Shown: positions 1-10,600 of the stretch, one piece after another
How the letters are laid out: each line of letters begins with the position of its first letter
Numbering within the stretch: the stretch's first letter is position 1
NCBI GenBank assembly: GCA_022457155.1
Contig: JAJGOT010000003.1
Span: forward strand, 3,212,501 to 3,276,500
Source of the DNA: Cladopsammia gracilis
Taxonomy: Eukaryota > Cnidaria > Anthozoa > Scleractinia > Dendrophylliidae
Reading direction: 5' to 3'
Length of the DNA stretch: 64,000 nucleotides
Notes under the pieces: model-generated
Told to the model about the DNA's origin: nothing
The model's input: the letters and a program-made list of their open reading frames with translations, nothing else
Database searches by the model: none
Made by a program: the position numbers and the translations under genes

Positions 1-817
1 ACAAATCCAAATATTTGTGGCCCCTGTCTCAATATAATGCTAGCAAAATGCCTTAAACCAGCTTTATTGTCATTATTTTAGTTCTTTTAGAAACATGTTT
101 GGCGTATACGAGACTGTTAACCTTAATGAGATTTTTGCCTTTTGTGGCCAGTACAATTTATTTTATATCTTTGTGAAAAGTTGTCTTGTTTACATTGAAT
201 TTCTTACTTCTGAGGTGCACATAGAAATGTCACATTTTTTTACTCTAATTTGGTCGCTTTCAGATACATTCAGGGCACAGCTAAACTAAAGAAAATTTAA
301 CACAGTTAAAACAGCATCTTTCAACTAGTAGCTTCTAAGAAATGACCATATGCTAATAGATGGATAGTGTTTATGTCAAGTCGATTGAGGGCTTTCCCTT
401 CTAATAATGAGCATGCCAATTCATCGTTCGCCGGCGAACGATAAATCAAGGGAAAAGAGTAAAACGGTTAATGAATTGCCGACAATGATCAGGAAAAGTA
501 CCAAAAAGCAATCTCCGGCCAAAGTCAGCGCTTTCTGGAACACTCCACAGCATTTGCTTGAAATATATACCTGAATTTTTCAAAACGTGTTCAACGAAAA
601 TTTACGCAATTTCACTGCAACTAGCCCAAACAAGGGTTTTTATGAGCCCGATCAGCCCGAAAATGACAGAGAAGAGAGAGAAGAGGAAAAGGGAGCAATA
701 GCGAGCGAAAAAAATGACTAGCAACAATCTATTATATTTTATACCTTTATATTAAAAACAAGGCCAAGAACGCTCACAAACGCTTACTTGGAGCGATATC
801 GTTTTAAAAAATCCAGG

Positions 818-820
<3 letters not shown>
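1..820. other. AT-rich stretch, no gene seen
   Basis: Only short chance reading frames; no recognisable domain, splice structure or RNA gene. The one structured site is the 20-bp palindrome at 423-442, listed separately. A purine-rich patch lies at about 665-710. Confidence 0.5.
423..442. repeat. perfect 20-bp GC-rich palindrome
   Basis: The sequence atcgttcgccggcgaacgat equals its own reverse complement. It is GC-rich and sits in AT-rich DNA. It could be a dimeric protein-binding site or chance; no other copy was noticed in the window. Confidence 0.8.
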
Positions 821-821
<1 letters not shown>

Positions 822-848
<27 letters not shown>

Positions 849-905
849 TGTATCATAAAACTTTCTTACGCATGCGCATAAGTATAGGCTGCTTCCAGCC
901 TCTTG
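822..905 (+). repeat. dispersed repeat copy 1, (AT)n plus GCATGCGCA segment
   Basis: An (AT)n tract runs into about 60 bases (tatcataaaactttctt, then acgcatgcgcat, then a taggctgcttSCAGCCTCTTG end). The same arrangement recurs at 1313-1406 in the same orientation with few differences. Probably ends of one mobile element family; class unknown. Confidence 0.7.
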
Positions 906-1309
906 TTACTCATGCGCGTAGCGGCATGAGTTATAAAATGGCCTCGGTTTTTCTTCTTATATTTCTTTTTTTGTGTGTGTCACGATTTTGCATGCAAATT
1001 TATGCACGCATATTTTACATTGTGCTCTTCCGGTTCATAGCTTTGCCATTTACACTTCCTGTTTAGTGACTTCCGGCTACTTTCACTTCCGGTAAAACAG
1101 CGTTACTGAAGCGTCACGACAACGTCTCCTACAACCATACTTACACAACTAATGTTCCGTTAGGTATATATAAGACGTAGAAGAATCACTGGCTTCATTG
1201 TGGTACAGCCTTCATTTACAAAACATTCAATAGTAAACAACGTGGTTTGCAGGAACGATGACTGAATGAAAGGATAAACTCTTCTCCATGTCGGACATCT
1301 TCTTATCAC

Positions 1310-1312
<3 letters not shown>

Positions 1313-1347
<35 letters not shown>

Positions 1348-1406
1348 TGTATCATAAAACTTTCTTACGCATGCGCATGAGTATAGGCTGCTTGCAGCCT
1401 CTTGTT
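1313..1406 (+). repeat. dispersed repeat copy 2, (AT)n plus GCATGCGCA segment
   Basis: Direct-orientation copy of the 822-905 repeat, again starting with an (AT)n tract and ending in the cagcctcttg motif. The roughly 400 bases between the copies hold no recognisable gene. Confidence 0.7.
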
Positions 1407-1419
1407 TTTTTAAAGAATT

Positions 1420-2712
1420 CCTAAAAAAAAATAATAATTCCTCTTGAATACCATAATATCTCTGTGTTTAAGAGTTTCAGCCTTGTACCACTTCATACAA
1501 CTAAAAGACAGAGTTTGCAGGGTTTGTGACTAACTTTTTAGCTTATTAGCCTAGTGGCTAGTGACAGGTTTGATTTCACAAGCCAAAATAATTTTTCACT
1601 ATCCAGACTTGTACGGGGGGTGGTAAGGGGGAGGGGGGTTGTTACAGCGACAGTTAAAGGAGGAAAAAAAATCTCCGAGACATTTAGTACTGCTATTGGT
1701 TTCCTTTTTTCGACCAAATTGAATATATTTTACTCCGTCTTAACTTATTTTGAATTTGTAAATATAAAAACCAAATTAATTTCAAAATAATTCAAACTCT
1801 CAAACAAGAAAGATACTTTCTTTTTGGAAAAACGTGTATGTGATGCCTGGAAGTTCCGCTTGATTTCACGCATCAACAGCGCAAAACAGTTTGATTCTTT
1901 CCTTCGTTGCTTTCGTAACAGAAAAGGAAAATCGTTCTTTATAGCATTAAATAATATGATGCCGTTTACAGTCTATGTGCTAGTTTCTGTTCTCTCAATT
2001 TACTTGAATTACGATTGATCTGAGCCAAAATCGTAGTCAAAACTGAATTTTTACTAGACTTTGGCTAGTCTCGAGCCCTGGTTGGTGGGGTTGACTATAA
2101 AAAGGTGCGTAAATTGAAACCCGAGATTCTCCCCAATGATAGTTAATATAAATAGTTATGGTATAAATGGAAACTTCAGTTGATAATAATGCATGGAAAC
2201 TTGAGACGTAATAGGCGCGTCGTATTTACAAAGCGGCAGACACGATAATTCATTTGAAACGTGCAAGGTCAACCGTCTTCGCTCTGATTCAAATCGCTTC
2301 CAAAACGACTCAATATAACATTATTATCAAATGATTATGTTAAAGGTAATACAGCGTTTGGGTTCCCTGTGGTAGTACCTTTTTTTCGAATCCTTTCTCC
2401 GGCATGAATCGTCAGGATTAAGATCTTATCTGAAGTAGCCGTTGCGTTCGGATTTGGATTTTCTCGATGCATTATCACTTAGGAATTTAGTGAAAAATCT
2501 GTTTTTGCTTTCAAGAATCACGATTTGGATTCCCCACTCTCACCCCCCCCCCCCCCCAAAAAAAAAAAAAAACCCGCACCTTTTAATAGTCTACCCCTCC
2601 ATTTAATACAAACTCCCTGTCTTTAAGCTGTATGAAGTGGTACAAGGCTGGAGCAGACAACACAGAGATTTTACAGTATTCAAGAGGAATTATTTATTTA
2701 TTTTTTAGGATT
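1420..2712. mobile_element. inverted-repeat element of about 1.3 kb with arms of about 105 bp
   Basis: The left arm (about 1424-1526) and right arm (about 2603-2710) are imperfect reverse complements. Shared landmarks are aattcctcttgaata, tctctgtgtt, ttgtaccacttcatac and agacagagttt. The interior has no recognisable coding region and includes a C-run/A-run tract near 2543-2572. This fits a non-autonomous DNA transposon or foldback element. The target duplication could not be fixed because both ends lie in A/T-rich sequence. Confidence 0.6.
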
Positions 2713-2729
2713 TTTTTTAAAGAAATTAA

Positions 2730-2775
2730 CCACCAGTAGGCCATGGCCTACCCCATGGCCTACCCATGGCCTAGG
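2730..2775. repeat. clustered ccatggccta palindromic repeats
   Basis: Three closely spaced copies of the self-complementary core taggccatggccta or its half lie just beyond the inverted-repeat element. No function is evident. Confidence 0.6.
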
Positions 2776-2966
2776 GTACCTCATGTTTTGTCGGCTACCC
2801 GCTGGAAGTCTTGAACACAGAGATTTTATATTCTTTTGTTTCTCTTATATTTGAATTGTAACGTTTCATCTTATATTTTTAAATGTAACGTCTTTCCATT
2901 GTACTCTTTTATCCTTTTGTTTCTTGGCGATTTATATTGTAACGCTTTTCTTGTAGTCATTTTATT

Positions 2967-3005
2967 CCCTGAAGAAGTCAGGCCGTGCCTGACGAAATAT
3001 TGGAA
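2967..3005 (+). ncRNA. minimal hammerhead-ribozyme-like motif (solo)
   Basis: Order of elements: UUCC, then CUGAAGA (2969-2975), one A, stem II GUCAGGC (2977-2983) with loop CGU and partner GCCUGAC (2987-2993), then GAAA (2994-2997), UAUU, GGAA. UUCC and GGAA form a 4-bp stem I. Stem III would be the self-complementary AUAU, so it could only form between two RNAs. This is the minimalist dimeric architecture known from Penelope-like elements of animals. One unpaired A precedes stem II, as in the other copies here. No endonuclease domain is visible next to it, so it looks like a solo remnant. Activity is not shown. Confidence 0.65.
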
Positions 3006-3579
3006 AGAATATTATAATCCCAGTTGTACAGTCAGCCTTGCTTTATTAGTTTTCGTATTTGATTTGAAGCATACCTACCTGGTTATGTCGTGTTGCTAAG
3101 CAACGTCAGTAACGAAGCCACAGGTGTCACCAATTCGCGAAGTCGTTTATCCTGTACGACATGAAATTTTTATGGGAGTTGAACTTTGCGAATTAGCGAT
3201 CTTTGAATTTTCTGTGGTATAATTTTTGCGACTGATAGAAACTGTTTTTATTCTGAAGGGGATTTATTTTTGCGGTTTACAGCAAGTAGAGCGCAAGCAG
3301 TTGCTGAAAGTAGAAGCGACAGTCTAATTTCTGCAACTTGAAAATTTGTTGCGCGCGTAGGTGGTAATTTTAGAAAAATGCATAAATTTTGCAAATCAAC
3401 TGATTATTCCATAACTTACCGAAAGACTGAAAAACATTTATGGCTTCTAGTAGTAGAAAGTAGAAGCGACGTCTATATAGTGTGTGCGCGGATGACGTCA
3501 CAAACTTACCGGCGGCCATGTTGGAGGACTGACGTAATCAAAATGGTGACTGAAACAACAGAAATCGAGCCTCCGATGC
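3006..3579. other. flank between the hammerhead-like motif and the tandem array; no gene
   Basis: The cagttgtacagtcagcctt stretch after the ribozyme-like motif also occurs, inverted, next to the degenerate motif at 41423-41463. At 3470-3540 lie a CRE-like tgacgtca and a gcggccatgttggaggac segment. The latter resembles, in inverse orientation, sequence at about 5105-5180 inside the array unit. Confidence 0.5.
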
Positions 3580-4780
3580 TGTCAAAAAATGGCTAAAATC
3601 TTGAAGGCAAAGGAAAATATAGTTGTCTTAAAAAACGTTCTAGGATCGGAATCGATCCGTTTCTTATCCAAGCCAAAAATTTGAGCGAGGAAAGCATTCG
3701 ACGCGTCGAATCGATGGATTGACTTTCTTACCTTGTGCTGGATACTATTTTTATACCAAAGCACAATAAAAGCTTACAGAAGCCTTCAAGCCTACAACCA
3801 AATGGTTAGCGGCTTTGTTTCCAGTGTCCTTGATGCGGGCATGTGATGATTAACACTGAAGAATACATTCGTAGATAATAAAGATTCACTAGCGCAACCC
3901 AGGCAACTAATGTTGTGGATTATAAGAAACAAGGAAGATACCGTTCCGTGTCAGCACTGACATTCAGGTGAGTGTGGCTCGCTCATAGCAAGGCTAGCAA
4001 TGGTCCTTTTCTACCTTGAAGTGTCGATCTTTCCGTTTGTTCTCGTTAGTTTGTTAAAACTTTTAATGGGAACACCAAAACATGCTAGATTCGGACACTT
4101 GTCACTCTTGAATCCACAACCTACAATTATACAAAATGACCAATTCACACGCTAGGGTGATCGCTGATTTTTTTTTGTTCGCTAGTTCTAAGCGAAATTT
4201 CTGGAAAATCAACCGTACCATTTGCTTTCCAACCGAAAATACTGGTTTTCTTGGCTAAATGGTAAGCACCCGGAGATCAAGGCAATTTTTCCCACAAAAA
4301 CGACTTCGAAACAAAATTCCGTGGAGACAAATTGCAGCGTGCAAGGAACCGACGGCGACAAATTGTATCACCACTGTAAACAGACGCGCTCACGGCAAGA
4401 CAGATTCTACGATTTGTCGGCCTGATATCTTAACTCGTAGGCATCGCGACAATGAAAATAATTCCATTTTATAGGAAATTGTCGAAGTAAAACTGATTTT
4501 TATAAGTCTGGCTGATTTTGAATTCTGTGATAATGTTTTCAAGTCTTAAAAATACCGGGCGGCAAATCGAAGTGATCGAAACAAATACGGCTCTAAGAAT
4601 CGGAAGAAAAGAGTTTTGGGGATTTAAACTAGCATAACGAACAAAAGAGCACTTTAAATTAGCTGCCTTTTCGATTTTAATTCGCAAAGTTAAGGGAAAC
4701 GCGAGTATAAATTATTTTATAAGCGCTTGCGCTGCCCGCTCTCTGAAAGGTAAACACTGGAAAGGTAGAGTATACCTTCT

Positions 4781-5079
4781 GTAGCTCAGAAGGAGGTCGG
4801 ACACTTATTGAGAATTATATAACGTAATGTCGACACTTATAATTGTATTTTCAATAAATTTTTAAGTATAAAATGAAAATCTAAAATTCCCACTCAGGAT
4901 TGAACCTGTGACCTCAGCTAGGCTTAGACTTACATAGTACCACTGTACCACCAAGCTTCTCGGGTTGTTTAGTCCTAAATTTAACTATATAAACTGCTAC
5001 CCCCAACCTCAACTGAAAGCTAACCAGTTACTCCGTTATATAAGTCTCAATAAGGTGTCCGACCTCCTTCTGAGCTATG
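4781..5079. mobile_element. 300-bp TIR element enclosing a tRNA-like sequence (unit copy 1)
   Basis: Ends are inverted repeats of about 45 bp sharing tagctcagaaggaggtcgga and then ttattgaga. The interior holds a tRNA-like segment on the minus strand. This is an unusual mix of MITE-like ends and SINE-like core. Confidence 0.75.
4888..4964 (-). ncRNA. tRNA-like (tRNA-Gly-like) relic, unit copy 1
   Basis: On the minus strand ttggtggtacagtggta resembles the D-arm and A-box side of tRNA-Gly. About 45 bases on, aggttcaatcct resembles a B box with a T-loop one base short. The acceptor stem does not pair convincingly, so this is a tRNA-derived (SINE-like) sequence, not a working tRNA. Confidence 0.5.
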
Positions 5080-5549
5080 GAATCTAGATTCTACCCACTG
5101 GGAAAATCCATCAAAGTGGTCCTCCAACATGGCGGACGGTAATTCAAGGGTCACGTGAGCGCACACACACTATACGCGCAACATCAGGCTGCAACGTGCA
5201 ACGCAACATTGTTGCGCGACAAGTTGCACATTTTCAATACAGAGAGATTATTGAAAAACAATTCATTCGCCTTTGAAAATTTCCAGTCGCAAAATGTCAT
5301 CCTACTACGAGCTCAACTCATTTGAAACGTAAATTCTTTCCAATCAACCCCTCCTGACAAAACGGTGACCAGTCCTTAAAAAGCTCAGGGCTTATTAATG
5401 TGAATTTCACGATTGGAAGTACAAACATTGGGGCTCCATTACCGGTTTAATACGTGATACTCAGCAGGGAGATGCTCGAGAATGTCAATACATTGTATAA
5501 GCGCACATAAAGTGCCTGTGTTTGCCGTTTTTCCCTGGTTCCAGAATTA

Positions 5550-8500
5550 CAGTGCGACGCGCCTTACCGTAGCCACCCAACAAACTTTTTTACAAAGTTA
5601 ACCAATCAGAGAGCGCGAATTTCTTTGACGGGCACGCCTCCTTGCAAAGTTGAACACGATCAAAACGAAACTTGTCGTAGCGTATTCGTAAACAAAGTTA
5701 TAATATTTACGACAGGACACTGCTAATCTACTTTACGGCTTTACACATATCCGCAGTTGTGTCGGTTTATACGAAGCTGAACGTTTCCTAAAAAGATAAA
5801 ATTACATGTAAGCTGAAAATAAAAATTATGTTTGAGTGTTGTTGTAAATTTTACTGAGTAGACTCTCAAGTATAAAAACAAAAGGTAACCGGCTTTAGAA
5901 CGGTACGATCAATAGAGAGAATAGAAGAACTAAAAAAAGTTAAGCTTGATAAAAGGAAAGACTTGCGAACGTTATTATTTGTGTCCATATCACTTGGAAC
6001 ACGCAATCAGCGCTACGCTTGCTATTTGATCAAGTGTTTGCATCGTGAACGACCGAAGCCGCATCGCGCCAAAACAATTCGCCCGATGGAGGCCTACAGA
6101 GAGGCGGGAAAAAAATGCAAATGCTAGAAGAATATCTTTTTACATGTGTAGTAACGAATAAGTACAATTGAGAGAAACGTTTCGTGCCATGCTTGCATGC
6201 TTGAACAGCGAACACCGTGACAAATACACCTCGCGTGACTGTAATTTTTGCTTGTCAAAGTTACAAGGAAAACTTTATGGGAGAAAATATTTCGCCAAAA
6301 TGAAAACAGCCACAAAATTCAGATAACAACAAGGCTGGTTTATGGTCGTTCATAATAACGTAAGTCGTTTACAAATGTTTTTTTGGTGGTAAATATGCGA
6401 CATGGCATACCGTGAGAAAATTCCAACCAAGTACGTAGTCTATGAACAGCTGTCAACAAACAGGTTGAATCTGAAATATACAAAGTCACAAAGTTGTCAA
6501 AGTTCCGGAACGAAAAAAAATGTGTCTGGTGAAAATTTACTTTTTCCAAAATAGTTCAAGATTCATTTGTACAAAAAAGATACATGCGAAATAAGTACAC
6601 AACATATTCTGTATAATAGATATGGAAATAGACAATTGTTATTTTTAATTGAGAACCACACTGATATAGCTTGATGTAACTAAAACCTACAACAGCTATC
6701 GAATTACAAACACACAATTTCAAGTAGAAATCAAGCATGGTTCCTGGCATAAGCTTTATACATGTACATCCTGTGCCAGCTGTTCAGTTGTGTTTCTTGT
6801 ACACTACCGGCCAAAAAGCTTGTATCCCACGTTTGTTTAGTGAACAAAAGTACAACGAACATTTCTCACAAGAGCGTCGCATCTCTAAATATTATTATTC
6901 CAACAACTCCAAAACCTGAAAACATATTTTGAATGTAAAATGGCAACACGCGACAGAACGTTATAATTACTTCGGACAAAACAGTTCAAACAAGGCGGCC
7001 GGCCAAGAAGTGTGTGATCATTTTCATCACTAATTCAGTTACATCTGATTCTTCATAAACTCAACAACAACAAGAATGTCCTAAATTATGCAACACAATA
7101 AGCCAGCCAGGATGTGGGATGCAAGACAGCCTTTATTAATAATATACTAATTAATATTTTCTTCCTTAAATATTAGGTACAACAAATAATTGTAACAAAA
7201 ATAATAATATAAAACTACTCCTGAATGACAGTTGACGAGGTTAGAACGATATTAATACTAAATCATACAAAATGTAAACAATGAAACTATACACAAATAC
7301 CCGGCTGTCATGTAAAAGGTCAATAGAAAACTACTCCCAGGGCGGGATGGGAGGGAAAAAACATAGATGCTAAAAACCGATGTTGCTTGTGCTACGATCT
7401 GATGTAAATGCTATCGAGCAATATTGGCTTGAGACTAAAACTACAGTATACAAGTTATATTCCTAGCTGCAGTAAAATTACAGCCATGACCCAGTAAATA
7501 CTTCTGGCCAATAAAAATGTGTACCTAGCCTAAGATGTTGCAAGATAAACAGTGCTTATGCAACAGGCCTCGTGTACGGAAAATTACAAACATGCTGTAC
7601 AATTCTTGCACCCCCATCCAGGCCATAGTTCACAATTTAGAGTCTGACCGATGCCTACCAACAAAACAATGTTACTAGTTTGAATTAATGAGCAAAGTTC
7701 AGGTCACGGATATTACAATAAAGTAATCAAAGAAAACCATAAGCTCCAGCCGAGCTCGACTTGACTGCTTGACTCTCTACTGAAGGGCTACTAACAAAGT
7801 ATCCCTGGGAAGGCAAATACGCGGCAACTTTAGCGATGTTCAATTATCATAGGCAACTGCCAATCACCCTCTTCAGGTTTCCATTGCGGGATTTCATTCT
7901 TCAATGCTCGTTGCAACACTAGTAGATCTTTGTCGAGCTTCAAGCGGTCGGTGTATTTGGGCAAGTTCTGCATACGCAATCTGGGCCGCATAACAGCGAA
8001 AAAACCCGATGTTGATTTTTTCCTCGCCGCCAAGAAGTTTTCTAGTTCGCTCTTTTCGCTTTTCCTGCTGCTTCTGTAGGTCTTTGAGTTCCGCTTGCAG
8101 AGATGATATTTGATTTTTTAACTCGCGATCGGGGTGTTTCTCTCGGATCTTACAGTTGTTGCTACTTTCACAGGGTCTCGCTTTACAGCTGGCTTTCGTG
8201 TGACCACTTCGATGACACCGATTACAAATCCGGCCACGAACGGCGGCTAAAGGAGTCAATTCTTCCTGCTGAACTTTGAGTTTCTGTAATTCACCAGAAG
8301 CACTGGTAATTTGCACTTCAAGAACAAGTAAATTTTCCTTCATTTCTGTTGCCTTTTTATCCAGTGGTTTATTCTGTCCGCAAGCGCTTGAGGACGCGAA
8401 GTTGCGAGCTGCCGTTGTTGGCGGTATTAAAACATTCGCCGGCGGAAACGGCAAAAACGTTGGGAAGTTGTTGGAAGAACCACCAGTACTAGTACTGGGG

Positions 8501-8920
8501 TTTGCACATGTACCGCCATAACTGTTGAACCTCTGGAAAAGTTCTATTGGCTTGAGTGGTATTCTCTTGTTTTCCGTGTCGACGACAGCCCGCATTCCAA
8601 AATACGCTTTCCGCCAGAAGTAGTTTTTCTGGAGACGGAAAGAACGCATCGATATCGCCTGGCCGAAGGTACTTCAGCGAGCTTAAAGTTTTAAAACCAC
8701 GGTTTTCGAATTCTGCGCTGCACCTTTCCAGGTGCAATTCTCCTGGAAGGTTTTTAAGCCAGTTGTAAAGTTCGCTCATCTTCGCCAACAATTGAAGAGC
8801 GTTCTACGAAATGCGATACGCTTTGCAAGGAGGCGTGCTCGTCAAAACAAATTCGCGCTCTCTGATTGGTTAACTTGTAAAAAAGTTTGTTGGGTGGCTA
8901 CGGTAAGGCGCGTCGCACTG
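5550..8920 (-). mobile_element. 3371-bp DNA transposon, 100-bp TIRs, TA target duplication
   Basis: The ends at 5550-5649 and 8821-8920 are near-perfect inverted repeats starting CAGTGCGACGCGCC. TA flanks both sides (5548-5549 and 8921-8922). Copies 2 and 3 of the tandem unit show the undisturbed target gaattaacat, which proves insertion and fixes the boundaries. The TA duplication and CAGTG tips recall the Tc1/mariner superfamily, but the TIRs are long and no DDE transposase is recognised. The only coding relic is a SAM-like plus zinc-knuckle protein (7830-8791, minus). About 2.2 kb of the interior (5650-7829) is AT-rich without a recognised gene. Probably a non-autonomous element or a poorly described family. 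Confidence 0.92.
7830..8791 (-). pseudogene. transposon-borne SAM-like / CCHC zinc-knuckle protein, frameshifted
   Basis: Starts at 8791. The first 70 or so residues (LYNWLKNLPGEL to FFPSPEKLLLAE) have the helix pattern of a SAM-like domain. A frame change near 8590-8610 leads into a Pro/Ser-rich linker and then a coiled-coil-like stretch. Next is a zinc knuckle CNRCHRSGHTKASC (about 8188-8229; C-x2-C-x4-H-x4-C), a second Lys/Glu-rich coiled coil, and after another frame change near 8030 a C-terminus ending PMIIEHR. The two frame changes could be disabling mutations or unrecognised introns. The gene lies wholly within the TIRs, antisense to the left end. Binding of nucleic acid through the knuckle is inferred. 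It is not a recognised transposase. Confidence 0.6.
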
Positions 8921-9967
8921 TAACATATTACAAGAAAGTGAAGAAATGTAATGTAACTTTGCCCAAAATCCTCGCAAGAGTGAACGAGTTAATTATCCGG
9001 CATTCAGATATATGTTTGGTGTTTTGCTTCAGTTGCTAAGCGACAGTGAAAGTGAAAAACTAATGGGTTGAAATAGTTATCAAACGGCCAAACAAAACGA
9101 TTTAAAATATCATTGCTGCGTATTGACTTCTAATTTAATTTGTTCTCCCTTGAACAAGCAAAAAACTCACGCTGAGTGTAAACTGATGTCGTGAAGCGAA
9201 ACAATTCACTTCCTCTGACTGGAAAGATCTCGTTCGTGCCTGAGCAAGTCTGGCACATGAAAAAGATTTCGAATCCACCTTCCATCTTGCCAGAATCAGT
9301 TATTTGATGAACTCAGCGTGTTGTATAGTTGATAGTCTGGTTTCCTCTAGTGTGAATTTCACCGGATAGCTTTTTGGGAAAGTATGAAGGGAAAACCGTG
9401 ATATCGAGCAATGTACATCTAACCTATGCAATAAGAACAATTCTCAGTCAAGTTAACTCACCTTCGTCTCTCTCGCATGTCGTTCTTCCAAGCGTAATGT
9501 TTATTCTTCAAACAATGCTTGGTCTTTTCGGACCAAATGTTTTGCGGTCTTTATGCTTCTGATCCTTCGTGTTAATAACTAAGCAACAGACCACCAAGGC
9601 TACTCTGCTCCTAGAATTGTTACCCTCAACAGAAACAGGCGATGTTTACGATGGCTTTATTTTACCACAACTATCAGAATTCATTTCATTTGATGCTTTC
9701 TTATTGAAATTTTGTACGCCTGGTTGAGCTTAAATGACAATAGCAATGACATGAGAAATTACAAAACTCAAGGATTCTGGTAATTGCAGCCGTAAATGGC
9801 GCCATCATGACTTACCGGAAGCTACATAATATGACAACCTCTGGCTGAAGCTTGCAACCCTTAACCCTTAGCTTCAGTGCTTAGAGAAGTGTAGATCTTC
9901 CTTACAACACACACAATCTTTTTTACATACAAAGGCTATTTTCATTTGAAAAAAGTAATGATAACGG

Positions 9968-10006
9968 CGCATAAAAATTAAACAAATCAACGTCAATTTT
10001 TATGCG
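9968..10006. repeat. 12-bp-stem hairpin, conserved in all three units
   Basis: cgcataaaaatt pairs perfectly with aatttttatgcg across a 15-base loop. Copies at 15377-15415 and 20791-20829. Confidence 0.7.
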
Positions 10007-10295
10007 TCTGTCCTCTTACCGATCATGCATGAACTGAAGGTGACCCTTCGGCGCATATGCTTTTGTTCTCAGTTTACCTACAAAAAAATTGTTTTATCAA
10101 CTGATCCACAGGGTGAAATAAGGCGTTTCCGTCTCCGTTTTGATAACGGTTACTTAACGGAAACGTGAATTTCCGTAAGCGGAAATTTAACTATCCGTTG
10201 CGGGAAACAAGAGTATACGTTACTTTTCAGTCGCTGCGGAGTCGCGGAAACGCATCACTCATGTATCCGCAAGGTTTACTTCTTGCGTAATCCCC

Positions 10296-10466
10296 ATTAA
10301 CCGTCATGTTTACGCACCTCGTAATTTCGACGGACACACAATTATCCGTAGGGTTTCCTAAATGTGAAAGGCCGGAAACTTAGAGAATTCGCTATTAATC
10401 GTCATGTTTACGCACCTCGTAGTGATTCGGTGGACACACAATTATCCATAGGGTTTCCTAAATGTG
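10296..10466 (+). repeat. two direct copies of a roughly 70-bp segment inside the unit
   Basis: 10296-10366 and 10394-10466 share gtcatgtttacgcacctcgt, ggacacacaattatcc and agggtttcctaaatgtg. The same pair is in unit copy 2 (15705-15875) and copy 3 (21119-21289), so it predates the triplication. The preceding 150 bases are rich in ttccgt/acggaa motifs. Confidence 0.75.
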
Positions 10467-10600
10467 TTATTCTGTAAATAAAAGATTGCCCATTTTCAAA
10501 TACGATAAAAACATCTAATTCATATTTCATACTTCTCACTTCTTATTCCACATAATCATATAGTAAGTTGTTGATAAGCTACACGGTACGTATTTTTATA

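Noticed and set aside
4222..4474. Overlapping short frames repeated in all three array units as a gene family
   Set aside because: Two different frames are equally conserved since the DNA copies are nearly identical; no codon-biased divergence or domain.
4888..4964. A functional tRNA gene in each array unit
   Set aside because: The T-loop is short and the acceptor stem does not pair; best seen as a tRNA-derived relic.
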